Part shown: piece by piece, positions 1 to 8,569 of the stretch
Layout of the letters: each line of letters opens with the position of its first letter
How positions within the stretch are numbered: position 1 is the first letter of the stretch
Assembly: GCF_030412965.1 (NCBI RefSeq)
Contig: NZ_JAUHJQ010000017.1
Span: forward strand, 1-40,103
Source: Nocardioides oceani
GTDB taxonomy: Bacteria > Actinomycetota > Actinomycetes > Propionibacteriales > Nocardioidaceae
Direction: 5' to 3'
DNA length: 40,103 bases
Translations under genes and position numbers: made by a program
Notes under the pieces: generated by a model
Databases searched by the model: none
The model's input: only the letters and a program-made list of their open reading frames with translations
What the model was told of the DNA's origin: nothing

Positions 1-719
1 CGAGGTCTTTCGGGTGGCTGGCGTAGGAACCGCCATCTTCGAAAGACCTCGACCTCTATCCCGGCACCGACGCGCCGACCCCGGCCGCGTCGTCCGCTAC
101 ACCCTCAACTGTGAAGAGCCCATAAAGTGCGTAATCGAGTCCAGCGTGATCCCCTCCGGTTCTGCTGCCCAGGTGTTCGGGTCTGCACAGGTCGGTCGCA
201 CCGTGTCACAGTCGACTACAACTGGCCGGACGGGTCAGGCTCCACCCTCGCAGGCGCCTGAACGGCGGCGGCCCAATGGAGACATTAACCGTCGCTGCTC
301 GCCTTGACTCGGTTTCCAGGGTGCCGTTCGACCCGAATCCCGCTGCTCGGATCGACAACGGAGCGTGCTGGCCAGTCTCCGAGTGCACCCGAGGGCACTC
401 GAGCATCTCGTACTTCCTGCGCGTGGGCGCGAAGGTGGCACCCCGACCCAAGCATCGGGAGGGGAAGCCGCCACCCAGTCACACCCCACCGTTCGAAGAG
501 AGCGATCGAAACTGCCACTAACACCCGCACTCCGGTCCCACGAACGAAACTGCCCTGCGCGCTCTCAACACGATGGGGCCGGCAGACTCTCCCTGGAACC
601 ACCAACCGGGCGCTCGAACCCGGGGTTTCTGGGTCACGAAAGCGCGACACAAGCCGGAATGGCTCAAATGACAAGTGGCCCGTGACCTACGTTTCCGCAG
701 GTCACGGGCCACTTCCCTA
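1..719. other. left flank, no convincing gene
   Basis: All frames in this stretch are short, overlapping and without recognisable domains or good start sites, so I annotate no gene. Positions 1-12 and 40-51 form a perfect 12-bp inverted repeat (CGAGGTCTTTCG / CGAAAGACCTCG) at the window edge, of unknown role. The stretch ends in a strong hairpin that sits just beyond the 3' end of the tRNA-Met fragment. I take it as chromosomal flank outside the island. Confidence 0.5.
673..714 (-). terminator. strong hairpin downstream of the tRNA-Met 3' end
   Basis: A perfect 16-bp inverted repeat (arms 673-688 and 699-714, loop of 10) lies 6 bp beyond the 3' end of the minus-strand tRNA fragment. There is no clear T run. 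The position suggests the original terminator of the tRNA gene, so the left repeat copy appears to keep its native downstream flank. Confidence 0.65.
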
Positions 720-755
720 GTAGCGGGGGCAGGATTTGAACCTGCGACCTCTGGG
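720..755 (-). repeat. attachment site copy 1 (tRNA-Met 3' part), attL-like
   Basis: This 36-bp sequence recurs exactly at 19639-19674. Read on the minus strand it is the 3' part of a tRNA: anticodon-stem 3' strand CCCAG, variable loop AGGTC, T arm GCAGG-TTCAAAT-CCTGC, acceptor strand CCCCGCT and discriminator A. Bases 756-762 add the anticodon loop CTCATAA, giving anticodon CAT, so the source is tRNA-Met. The 5' anticodon-stem strand does not pair (GAT where GGG is needed), so the tRNA is not complete here. An integrase gene follows within 200 bp, as expected for an integration site. Confidence 0.85.
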
Positions 756-935
756 TTATGAGATCTACCTACCGCCGATCTCCCGGGTGTCGTCAGGCGG
801 GCGACTTTGGTAAAGTCGCAGGTCAGAGGCCAGTTTCACTCCCACACCCGTCCGCATTCGTCCAGACTCATCCGGCCGGGTTTGCGTACAACTGGCGTAC
901 GAGCAGCTTTCCAGATTCGTCTCGGGAGGTTCCAG

Positions 936-2048
936 ATGGCATGGGTCATGACACGGCACGGGGCACGCGGCACCCGGTACACGGGTGCCTATCGCGACCC
1001 CGACGGAGCCACCCGCTCGGCCGGCTCGTTCTCCACCCGGCGCGACGCGCTGCGCGCGGCCAACCGTGAGGAGCAGAAGGTGCTCGCCGGGGCTTGGCAC
1101 GACAACGCCCACGGCGACATCACGTTTCGTGCCTACGTCGAGAAGGAGTGGTTGCCCAACAAGCACGTCGAGGCGAGCACGCGGGCGGCGTACATCTCCT
1201 ACCTCGACAAGCACTTCTTCCCGTTCTTCGGACACCGTCGCCTCAACAAGATCTCCCCCTCACTGGTCCAGGACTGGGTCACCCAGGCCAAGGCCGACGG
1301 CCTCGCACCCCGCTCGATCCGCAAGTACCACGTCTTCTTGTCCTCAGTCTTCGTCCGCGCCGTCAAGGACCGGGTCCTGGTCTACAACCCGTGCGACCAC
1401 ACCGAGCTACCCAAGGTGATCACCGGCAAGGCCCGCACCCTCGCTCCCGACGAATACGAGCGCCTCCTTGCGGCGCTCCCCCAACAACACCGGCTGATGA
1501 TCGAGACCCTGATCGAGGCCGGATTGCGGTGGGGCGAGCTCGTCGCCCTCAAACCCCGCCACATCGACTTCCTGCGCCGCACCCTGATCGTGGAGGAGAC
1601 CATCGTGGAGGTCTCCAAGAAGCACTCCCCCACCGGCCAGCGCTACCTGGCCAAGCCCTACCCCAAGGACAACGAACCCCGCACCTTCGGCGTCCGCCAG
1701 GCCTGGCTCGACAACATGGCTGAGCACATCCGGGTCAACGGCATCGGGCACGACGACCTGCTGTTCCCCACCCGCGCCGGCACCCCGATCTCCCGGAACA
1801 CTTTCCGTACCCGGGTCTGGCTTCCCGCGGTTAAGGCGAGCGGGGTCGACTTCCCGGTCCGGGTCCACGACCTCAGGCACGCCCACGCCTCCTGGCTCCT
1901 GGCCGGCGGCGCCGACCTGATGTCCGTGATGGAACGCATGGGCCACTCCCAGATCCAAACCACCCAGAAGTACCTCCACACTCTGCCCGACACCGACCAA
2001 CGCAATCTCGACGCGCTTACGCGTGTCCAGACACGAAGGGACCCATGA
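936..2048 (+). CDS. tyrosine recombinase / phage-type integrase
   Basis: The product (370 aa) is a site-specific tyrosine recombinase expected to integrate and excise the surrounding element at the adjacent tRNA-Met site. An N-terminal arm-binding/SAM-like region covers about residues 1-150. The catalytic domain shows the first Arg in GLRWGELVAL, then HDLRHAHASW (His-x-x-Arg-His), then MGHSQIQTTQKYLHT with the final His and the nucleophile Tyr. I chose ATG 936 because GGGAGG (923-928) lies just upstream; an earlier in-frame ATG at 807 lacks such a site. The gene starts 180 bp inside the left repeat copy and converges with the DUF305 gene. Confidence 0.95.
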   Translation: MAWVMTRHGARGTRYTGAYRDPDGATRSAGSFSTRRDALRAANREEQKVLAGAWHDNAHGDITFRAYVEKEWLPNKHVEASTRAAYISYLDKHFFPFFGHRRLNKISPSLVQDWVTQAKADGLAPRSIRKYHVFLSSVFVRAVKDRVLVYNPCDHTELPKVITGKARTLAPDEYERLLAALPQQHRLMIETLIEAGLRWGELVALKPRHIDFLRRTLIVEETIVEVSKKHSPTGQRYLAKPYPKDNEPRTFGVRQAWLDNMAEHIRVNGIGHDDLLFPTRAGTPISRNTFRTRVWLPAVKASGVDFPVRVHDLRHAHASWLLAGGADLMSVMERMGHSQIQTTQKYLHTLPDTDQRNLDALTRVQTRRDP

Positions 2049-2117
2049 CTCAGGGACCCGGCGAGGGATGAGGCGCGCATGTCCACCGCGAGCGGGTTCG
2101 AGCGCTAGGGGCGAGCT

Positions 2118-2150
2118 GGCGTGGCCCGCACGAGATCTGCGGGCCACGCC
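2118..2150. terminator. bidirectional hairpin between convergent genes
   Basis: A perfect 13-bp inverted repeat (arms 2118-2130 and 2138-2150, loop CGAGATC) lies between the stop codons of the convergent integrase and DUF305 genes. It has no T run, which is common in high-GC actinobacteria. It probably ends transcription from both sides. Confidence 0.7.
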
Positions 2151-2172
2151 TGAGTGGACGCCTGGGCCGCGT

Positions 2173-2748
2173 TCAGGAACCGAGGAGGTCCTCCATCTGG
2201 GCGATCTCCGCGGTCTGATCGGCCTCGATCTTCTCGGCCAGCCCGATGGCGTCGGGGTTCTCACCGTCCTGCTGCTCGGTCTGGGCCATCTCGATGGCCC
2301 CCGTGTGGTGCTCGATCATCATCTGGAGGAACATCTGGTCGAACTCGGCGCCGGTAGCGGCGCCAAGGCTTTCCATGTCGGTGTCGCTCATCATCCCGGG
2401 CATGTCGCCTCCGGAGTGATCCATCCCGCCCATGGAGTCGGAGGAGACCTCTTGGCCCCAGTCCTCGAGCCATCCGGTCATGGTGTCGATCTCGGGGCCC
2501 TGAGCGGCGGCGATCTTGTCGGCCAGCTGCTTCACCTCGGTGCTGGAGGCGCGCTCCTGGGCCATCGTGGCCATCTCCACGGCCTGTTCGTGATGCGGGA
2601 TCATCGACTGGGCGAATGCTACGTCGGCGTCGTTGAACTGCGCGCCGTTGCTAGCGGTTGAATCGTTGGAATCGGTGTCGCTGCCGCAGCCGGCAACGGT
2701 CAGTGCCGCCACAACTGCAAACGCGACGGACATGAGTGTTCTCTTCAT
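2173..2748 (-). CDS. DUF305 lipoprotein, metal-tolerance associated
   Basis: The 191-aa product has a lipoprotein signal (lysine/arginine start, hydrophobic stretch, lipobox VAGC at about residues 18-21) and should sit anchored outside the membrane. Two DUF305 halves each carry a Met/His motif, MIPHHEQAVEM and MIEHHTGAIEM, joined by a linker rich in Met, Asp, Gly and His. DUF305 proteins are ferritin-like helical bundles often found with copper or other metal resistance genes; metal binding here is inferred from the His/Met pairs. The start is fixed by AGGAGGT a few bases before ATG 2748. It is the last gene of the minus-strand redox set, 145 bp after ApbE. Confidence 0.9.
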   Translation of the reverse strand: MKRTLMSVAFAVVAALTVAGCGSDTDSNDSTASNGAQFNDADVAFAQSMIPHHEQAVEMATMAQERASSTEVKQLADKIAAAQGPEIDTMTGWLEDWGQEVSSDSMGGMDHSGGDMPGMMSDTDMESLGAATGAEFDQMFLQMMIEHHTGAIEMAQTEQQDGENPDAIGLAEKIEADQTAEIAQMEDLLGS

Positions 2749-2893
2749 GGGTGTACCTCCTGAGTGATCTGTCAAAGTGGGGGCATGCGGAACTAGCGGA
2801 GCGCGGGAAGGCGGGTGAGGTCGCGGACCCCCTGGGGGTGGCTTGAGGCTGCCGGGTTTCGCCAGCACTGGCTCGGATGGCGACCCGCGCCGC

Positions 2894-3736
2894 TCAGCGG
2901 CCAAGGGGGTCCGTCAGGATCTGTGCCAGCTCCTCGAAGCCGTCGGTGCACCAGTACTCGCCGTCAGGGGTGACTGCGAAGCCTTCAACGCCAGCGAGCC
3001 CGTCCAGCCAGGGCCGGGAGTCGTGCCCCATGGCGAAGGCGGCGGTGGCGGCCCAGTCGACGAGGGTGAGGTCGCTCCCGACGACGGTGATGGATGCGAG
3101 CTCGCTGGCGGCCGTGTCGGCGACGGGGTCGATGATGTGCGGGCCGCGTTCGGCTGTCCCCGAGGTGGCCGCGGCCAGGCGAGCGTGTTGCGCCGACGGG
3201 CTGGCCACGGCGAGCAGCCGGTGCCGGTCGGAGGGGTCGACGATGCCGATCCGCCAGGCATCGCCTGGTCCGGGGACTCCAACGCACTGCACATCACCGC
3301 CGGCGGTGATGCAGTGGTGCTCGGAACCGGCACGAAGCAGCAGGTTGCTGGCCACCTCGACGCTCCACCCCTTGACCATGCCGGAGGGGTCGAGCCGTCC
3401 TTGGGGGTGGTCGGTGAAGTAGCCGCCGCTGGCTGTGGCGGCTTGTTGGCACAGGTCGAGCACGTGCCGCACTTCCGGTGCGCACTCGTCCAGGAGCAGT
3501 GAGCCGTTGGCCAGCCGGGTGATCTGGCTGTCGGGTCGGTAGGTGCTGAAGGTGTCGTCCACCCATTGCCACCAGGCCACCATCTCATCGACCGCGGCCG
3601 CGGCGGGGTCGAGGTCGCGCACATCGAGGGTGAACACGGTGCCCATCACCTCGACGATCCGACGGGTGCCCTCGACACGGTCGGCTCGCGGCTCATGACC
3701 TTGCGATATCGGGGGTGGTGACATCGAATGGGTCAT
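2894..3736 (-). CDS. apbE: FAD:FMN transferase (ApbE family)
   Basis: ApbE enzymes cut FAD and attach FMN to a threonine of a partner protein outside the cytoplasm. Seen here are FSTYRPDSQITRL near residue 63, the conserved DPSGMVKGWSVE near 117, AGGDVQCVG near 145 and HIIDP near 200, the usual order for the family. At 280 aa it is slightly short, and no clear signal peptide or lipobox is present in the predicted N-terminus, so it may act in the cytoplasm or depend on another start. Its ATG overlaps the stop of the FMN-binding gene by 4 bp (ATGA), so the two are probably co-translated; the neighbouring SGAT site is its likely substrate. Confidence 0.92.
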   Translation of the reverse strand: MTHSMSPPPISQGHEPRADRVEGTRRIVEVMGTVFTLDVRDLDPAAAAVDEMVAWWQWVDDTFSTYRPDSQITRLANGSLLLDECAPEVRHVLDLCQQAATASGGYFTDHPQGRLDPSGMVKGWSVEVASNLLLRAGSEHHCITAGGDVQCVGVPGPGDAWRIGIVDPSDRHRLLAVASPSAQHARLAAATSGTAERGPHIIDPVADTAASELASITVVGSDLTLVDWAATAAFAMGHDSRPWLDGLAGVEGFAVTPDGEYWCTDGFEELAQILTDPLGR

Positions 3737-4182
3737 GCTCCTCGGCCCGTCTGCGCGGATTGAGTGGTCTGGGTGGGCTGGTTGGCGATCTGGTCGAGTG
3801 CGGCCTGCAGCGAGCTGGCGTAGCCCTCGCTGGTGTAGGTGGCGCCGGAGACGGCGTGGATGCCGGCCCCTTGGGCCGCCAGCGCCTCGCGGCGCAGGAT
3901 GGGGGCGGAGTAGTCGGCGATGCTGCCCGACTTCCCACCGGTGGGCAGAGCGACGGCCTGGACGTCGGTCAGCTTCCCACCCTTCACGGTGACGCGGACC
4001 TGGACCGGTCCGTAGCGGGTGGTGATCAGCGGCCCGGTCATGGTGCCCTGTGCGGCCGGGGCCAGCGCCACGTTGGACTGGCCGGCGAACGCGAGCGGGT
4101 CGGCCGAGGTGGCGGCCTTCCCACCGATCAGCAGCAGCAGTCCCAGGACGGTGCCGGCGGTGGCCAGTGCGGGACGGTTCAT
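3733..4182 (-). CDS. FMN-binding domain protein, flavinylation target
   Basis: A 149-aa exported or membrane-anchored protein: hydrophobic N-terminal segment (residues 5-25), then an FMN-binding domain ending in SGATYTSEGY near residue 114. In this family the threonine of the (D/S)GA(T/S) motif is covalently bound to FMN by ApbE. The gene lies between the ferric-reductase-like gene (18 bp upstream) and apbE (4-bp overlap). The natural reading is that electrons pass from the membrane reductase to this covalent flavin on the outer face. A Gln/Thr-rich tail follows the domain. Confidence 0.92.
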   Translation of the reverse strand: MNRPALATAGTVLGLLLLIGGKAATSADPLAFAGQSNVALAPAAQGTMTGPLITTRYGPVQVRVTVKGGKLTDVQAVALPTGGKSGSIADYSAPILRREALAAQGAGIHAVSGATYTSEGYASSLQAALDQIANQPTQTTQSAQTGRGA

Positions 4183-4200
4183 GGCTCCTCCTCCCCCTCC

Positions 4201-5604
4201 TTAGAACGTGAACTGTTCGGTGTGGATGTGTCGGGCCGGGACGCCGCAGCGCAGCAGGCTGTCGCGGGCGGCGACCATGAACCGGGGTGGGCCGCAGACG
4301 AAGGCGTCGCGGTCCTCCAGGTCAGGGATCAGGCGGCGCAGCCGCTGGTCGACCAGGACGTCGGCGTCGCTGCCGGGGGCACCGAGGACGTAGTGCACCT
4401 CGATGTGCTCGGCCCGTGCCAGGGCGTCGAGCTCATCGGCGAGGATGATCTCATCGGCGTGGTTGGCCCGGTAGATCAACGTCACTGGACCGGCGTCGGG
4501 CCCCAGGATCGTGTCGGCGTCGTGGGCGTGGTGCTCGAGCATGGTGCGCAGCGGGGTGACCCCGATGCCGCCGGCCAGCAGGAGCACGCCGTGCCCTTTT
4601 CGGCGTGCCGGGGTGAACGCGCCGTAGGGTCCTTCTGCGATCACCCGGGTGCCGGGACGCAGGCGCTGCAGGTCGCGGCTGTGGTCGCCGAGGTCCTTGA
4701 CAGTGATCCGCAGCTCGGCGTCGGTCGGTGTCGCGGACAGAGAGAAGGGGTGGGACTGCCACCAGCCGCGGCGGGTGAGGAACCTCCACCGGAAGAACTG
4801 TCCGGGCTGGGCGCCGAGCCTGTCCAGGCCCTCACCGGAGACGGTGATCGAGACCACGCCGGGTGCCTCCGTGGTCACCGAGGCGACCCGCAGCCGGTGC
4901 CGCAGGGCGTCGCGGACCGGGACCAGCCACCGGTACCACAACAGGGCGGCGCCGACCGCGCCGTACAGGGCGATCCAGGCGGCCTTGGCCCAGCCGGTCT
5001 GGAAGTCGGCGCCGGCGGTGAGCGCGTGCAGGAAGCTCAGCGCCACGGCGATATAGGTGAGCAGATGGATCAGGTACCAGGTCTCGTAGCTCACCCGACG
5101 GCGCACCGAGCGGGCCGAGATGATGCCGACCACGACGAGCAGGCCAAGCCCGATGGTGGCCAACAGCACGTTGGGGACCGCGACCAACAGGGTCGAGGCC
5201 TCCGCCAGGAACCCGGTCTGGGCGGTGATGGCGTAGCCCCAGGTGATCAACACGGCGTGCGCGACCAGCAGGCTGAGCAGGTAGCGGCCGCCCATGGCGT
5301 GCCAGCGGGCCAGCCGGTCCGAGCCAAGACCGTGCTCGATCCAGGGTGCACGGCTCATCAACAGCAGGATGACTGCGACGGCATAGCCACCGAGCAGACC
5401 AGTAAGCCGCCCGGCCCCGGTGAGCCACTCCCCCAGGCCGGCCAGGATCGTGGTGTCGTGCCACCACAACCCCAGCACGGCCACGGCACCGGTGATCACC
5501 ACGGCGAGCAGTCCGCGTTCACTCACCGTGCGGCGGTAGGGGCGATGCCCCCTGGCCCGCGCGGACTCGGGGGTGGGTATCGGGCGGGCCAGGGTCGTCG
5601 TCAT
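4201..5604 (-). CDS. ferric-reductase-like transmembrane flavocytochrome
   Basis: The 467-aa protein joins an N-terminal membrane domain of about six helices with a cytosolic FAD/NAD(P)H-binding oxidoreductase domain. Candidate haem histidines are in RWHAMGGRYLLSLLVAHAVL and WYLIHLLTYIAVALSFLHAL. The FAD site appears as HPFSLSA near residue 285, the nucleotide site as LLAGGIGVTPLRTM, and the C-terminal CGPPRFM motif is present. Family members move electrons from NAD(P)H across the membrane. With apbE and the FMN-binding gene directly downstream it forms a flavin-based extracytoplasmic electron-transfer chain. The acceptor (metal or other) cannot be told from sequence. Confidence 0.92.
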   Translation of the reverse strand: MTTTLARPIPTPESARARGHRPYRRTVSERGLLAVVITGAVAVLGLWWHDTTILAGLGEWLTGAGRLTGLLGGYAVAVILLLMSRAPWIEHGLGSDRLARWHAMGGRYLLSLLVAHAVLITWGYAITAQTGFLAEASTLLVAVPNVLLATIGLGLLVVVGIISARSVRRRVSYETWYLIHLLTYIAVALSFLHALTAGADFQTGWAKAAWIALYGAVGAALLWYRWLVPVRDALRHRLRVASVTTEAPGVVSITVSGEGLDRLGAQPGQFFRWRFLTRRGWWQSHPFSLSATPTDAELRITVKDLGDHSRDLQRLRPGTRVIAEGPYGAFTPARRKGHGVLLLAGGIGVTPLRTMLEHHAHDADTILGPDAGPVTLIYRANHADEIILADELDALARAEHIEVHYVLGAPGSDADVLVDQRLRRLIPDLEDRDAFVCGPPRFMVAARDSLLRCGVPARHIHTEQFTF

Positions 5605-5974
5605 CTCACTGTCTCCTCTCTCTTACTCGACTGTCGGAGTCACTGTCGGGTCACTGCGGTGTGGTGGCGGGTGGTGCTGGGGGTGGGGACGGGCCGGTCG
5701 GGGGATCTCGACCCGCCCCACCGTCTGAGGGAGGCGTCCAGCCAGGTCCATTCCCGCTCGACCCCTGCACTTGTTCTGGTGGGGCGGCCACTCGCAAGTG
5801 CGGGGCCGTGGAAACGACGTTAGTTGAGCCTCGGTTAGGGGACCGTTTGCTCTGGGTTGTCGCCAGGCCAAGACTTTCCTGGTCGTGCGCTAACCGTGCA
5901 TGGGGGGCGCCCCTAACCGATACTCCTCGACGCTGTGAGTCGTTCCTACATCCGATCGTTCGAGGAGAACCCCC
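5605..5974. promoter_or_regulatory. divergent promoter region with repeated GTTAG/CTAAC motifs
   Basis: This 370-bp gap separates the minus-strand redox set from the plus-strand two-component set. It contains GGTTAGGGG (5833-5841), GCTAACC (5889-5895) and CCCCTAACC (5910-5918), the last being the exact reverse complement of the first, plus a GTTAG at 5819-5823 spaced 15 bp from the next. ACTGTCGG/TCACTGTCGG repeats lie near 5629-5650. These are plausible binding sites for the neighbouring OmpR-type regulator; this is inference from position and symmetry. No gene is seen. Confidence 0.45.
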
Positions 5975-6418
5975 GTGACTGACTCATCGCCTCTTCACCC
6001 CACGTCATCGACCACCGGTTCGCGCGTGGGTGCAACCGCACGGCGAGTCGCGTCGGCAATGATCGCCGCGGCAGGCGTGCTGCACCTGGTATTGGTTCCG
6101 GAGTATCTGGCCGAGGAACCGTTCGTGGGCATCCTTTTCCTGCTCTCCGTGCCTCTGACTGGCTGGGCAGCCTGGCGGTTGTGGCGCGGTGAGCACCTGA
6201 CGGCGTGGCTTCTGGGAGCTGCCGTCTCCGCCGGCATGATCGGCGGGTTCCTCGCCAGCCGCACCTTCGGCCTGTTCGGCTACACCTCCACCGACTGGGC
6301 CGAGGGCATGCCCTCATTGCTGGTGGAGGCAGTATTCCTCGTGCTTGCCGCCCGCCACCTCATCTCGCAGCGCACAACACCTGCCCTGGCCAACGCGGGT
6401 CGGGCCGGCCGGCCCTGA
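5975..6418 (+). CDS. small multi-pass membrane protein, unknown function
   Basis: A 147-aa protein with about four hydrophobic segments (near residues 25-45, 50-68, 75-95 and 110-130) and a short basic tail. I do not recognise a named family. GTG 5975 is preceded by CGAGGAG. Its stop overlaps an ATG in the frame of the response regulator (TGATG), so it heads an apparent operon with the two-component genes and the VIT-type transporter. It could be an accessory membrane component of metal sensing or transport; this is inference only. Confidence 0.75.
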   Translation: MTDSSPLHPTSSTTGSRVGATARRVASAMIAAAGVLHLVLVPEYLAEEPFVGILFLLSVPLTGWAAWRLWRGEHLTAWLLGAAVSAGMIGGFLASRTFGLFGYTSTDWAEGMPSLLVEAVFLVLAARHLISQRTTPALANAGRAGRP

Positions 6419-6450
6419 TGTCGGAGCCGCCACCCGGGGACGCTTCTAGG

Positions 6451-7146
6451 ATGAACCCCGTGAGCCCCCGGGTGTTGGTTATCGAGGACGACGCGCTGAT
6501 CGGCGCGAGTCTGCAACGCGCCCTAGAAGCAAGCGGATACATCGCCGAGTGGGCCAATGACGGCGCGCAGGGTCTCGAAGCAGCGCGATCGAGCGTGCCC
6601 GATCTGGTCCTGCTCGACCTCGGACTCCCTGATAGCGATGGAGTCGAACTGGCGCGCGTCCTGCTCACCCTGCACCCCTCGTTGCCGGTAGTGATGCTCA
6701 CCGCTCGTGCCGAAGAGGCGGACGTGGTGACCGGGTTGCACGCCGGCGCGGTCGACTACGTGATCAAACCGTTCCGGCTCGCCGAGCTCTTGGCCCGCGT
6801 GCAAGCGCACCTGCGGGCCGCCGAGCGGCGTGACCAGACTGCACGCGTGGTGACCGTGGGCGACCTGCGCGTGGATCTTGGCGCCCGTCGGTTGTGGGTT
6901 TCAGGGCACGAGGTGGAGTTGCGGGCCAAGGAGTTCGACCTACTGGCTCGTCTGGCTCGTGACGCCGGACAGGTGGTCACCCGCCAACAACTTCTCGCCG
7001 ACGTGTGGGATGAGCACTGGTTCGGTTCCACCAAGACTCTCGACGTTCACGTCGCTGGACTGCGCCGCCGCCTCGGGGAGCAGCCGGGCTCCGGGAGCCG
7101 GATCACCGCCCTTCGCGGGGTGGGCTACCGCCTCGAGACGCCATGA
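6451..7146 (+). CDS. OmpR/PhoB-family response regulator
   Basis: A 231-aa two-domain regulator. The receiver domain has acidic residues EDD near the start, the phospho-acceptor Asp in LVLLDLGLPDSDG near residue 50, and the conserved Lys in VIKPF. The C-terminal winged helix ends in GVGYRLETP, typical of OmpR-type DNA-binding domains. I use ATG 6451; ATG 6418, overlapping the previous stop, is in frame and would add 11 residues. The stop overlaps the kinase ATG by 4 bp. Likely targets are the divergent promoter region upstream and possibly other metal genes in the island. Confidence 0.93.
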   Translation: MNPVSPRVLVIEDDALIGASLQRALEASGYIAEWANDGAQGLEAARSSVPDLVLLDLGLPDSDGVELARVLLTLHPSLPVVMLTARAEEADVVTGLHAGAVDYVIKPFRLAELLARVQAHLRAAERRDQTARVVTVGDLRVDLGARRLWVSGHEVELRAKEFDLLARLARDAGQVVTRQQLLADVWDEHWFGSTKTLDVHVAGLRRRLGEQPGSGSRITALRGVGYRLETP

Positions 7147-8531
7147 CCCGACGCGTCATGCTCACCGTGGTCATGGTCAGCGCCCTCGCGGTGACCGTGT
7201 TCTTCCTTCCGATGGCCCTGTTGGTGCGTCAACACAACCAACACACCGATCTCCTTGAGCTGCAGAAGCTGGCCGTATCCGCCGCCCACGAGGCCCCTAC
7301 CGACCTCCAGGAACCCGGAGTATGGCGTCCCCCCGATGCCGACCCCGAGCACCGATACGCCCTCTACGACAGTACCGGTCGGCGCATCACCGGCGATGGC
7401 CCAGACATCGCAGACGCCGCGGTGAGGGCCGCCCTGCGCGACGGTGTGGCCGGGGTGGCCACCGACACCCAGATCATCGCTGCGACCGCGCTGGGGAGCG
7501 GAGCCGGGCAGATGCGCGGGGCGGTCAGGGTCACAGAGCCAGCCGAGGAGAGCGCCGCGCGCACCACCGGCGCCCTTGCCTGGATGGCCGCTTTGGCCCT
7601 GGGCGCGGTGCTTGTCGCCGCCTTGGCCGGATGGTGGCTGCTGCGCCGTCTCCTGGGGCCGGTCAACGCCCTCCGCGCTGCGGCCGAACGCCTAGGCCAA
7701 GGTGATTTCACCGTGACCCTCCCCGACACCGGCCTGCCCGAGATTGACGACGTTGGCCGCGCCCTCACTGCCAGCGCTGAGCGGATCGGTGGGCTCGTCG
7801 AGAGGGAACGAAGATTCTCCGCGGACGCTTCCCACCAGCTGCGCACGCCCCTTGCCGCGACCATCGTGGCACTAGAGACCGAACTGATTGCTCCGCGCCC
7901 GGACCCCCGGACCGTTCTGTTCGAAAGCCTGGAGGCACTGGGTGGCTTGGAGGCCAGGGTCACCGAGCTGCTCCATCTCGCCCGCGACACACCCGGGCCG
8001 CGGCCCCCCATCGACCTGCACGCGCTGCTCGACGAACTCTCAGCCACCTGGGGTCCGAGGTACCGCGCCCACGACCGATCCCTGCAGGTTCAATATCAGG
8101 ACCCGCCCGAGGTTCGCGCCTCTGAGGCCGCACTACGCCACATCCTGGACGTGCTCCTCGCCAACGCGCTTCGCCACGGTGAGGGCGACGTCGTCATCGG
8201 GGCCGCGGCCACCGCCGGCGGAGTGACCATCAGTGTCACCGATCAAGGCCCCGGCCCCACTCGACCCGACACCCTGTTCGAACGCCGCGACTCACAAGCC
8301 GTCGGCACTGGCATCGGCCTCGCGCTCGCCCGATCGCTCGCCGAGGCCGAAGGCGCTCGGCTCACTTTGCGCGACATTCAACCGACGACGTTCGAGCTGC
8401 TCATCCCCTCACCTGCGCAGCGCACAGAAGACTGGTCCCCCGCTGAAGTAGTGGCCACCCGCCGACCCGGCGTCATGATTTCGCAACTCGGCAACCCGGA
8501 GAGCACCGGAGGGGCTAACGAGACCCATTGA
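7143..8531 (+). CDS. sensor histidine kinase
   Basis: A 462-aa membrane kinase. One helix lies near residues 5-27, an extracytoplasmic sensor segment follows (about 28-140), then a second helix near 145-168 and a HAMP-like linker. The phospho-acceptor His is in ADASHQLRTPLAA, and the ATPase domain has an N box in LLANALRHGEG and glycine boxes DQGPGP and GTGIGLALA. The tail runs about 45 residues past the usual end of the domain. It partners the overlapping regulator. The ligand is unknown; a metal or redox signal would fit the neighbours. Confidence 0.93.
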   Translation: MTRRVMLTVVMVSALAVTVFFLPMALLVRQHNQHTDLLELQKLAVSAAHEAPTDLQEPGVWRPPDADPEHRYALYDSTGRRITGDGPDIADAAVRAALRDGVAGVATDTQIIAATALGSGAGQMRGAVRVTEPAEESAARTTGALAWMAALALGAVLVAALAGWWLLRRLLGPVNALRAAAERLGQGDFTVTLPDTGLPEIDDVGRALTASAERIGGLVERERRFSADASHQLRTPLAATIVALETELIAPRPDPRTVLFESLEALGGLEARVTELLHLARDTPGPRPPIDLHALLDELSATWGPRYRAHDRSLQVQYQDPPEVRASEAALRHILDVLLANALRHGEGDVVIGAAATAGGVTISVTDQGPGPTRPDTLFERRDSQAVGTGIGLALARSLAEAEGARLTLRDIQPTTFELLIPSPAQRTEDWSPAEVVATRRPGVMISQLGNPESTGGANETH

Positions 8532-8569
8532 ACGCAACACCGAACCGGCATTCCAAGGAGACAGTTCAA

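Noticed and set aside
720..800. Functional tRNA-Met gene at the left repeat
   Set aside because: The anticodon stem and acceptor stem cannot form; only the 3' half is present.
1407..2264. 285-codon minus-strand frame opposite the integrase
   Set aside because: Antisense to a clear integrase, without domain or ribosome site.
3715..5823. 702-codon plus-strand open frame opposite the redox genes
   Set aside because: It lies antisense to apbE, the FMN-binding gene and the flavocytochrome, has no domain and shows the Gly/Val/Gln bias of a high-GC shadow frame.
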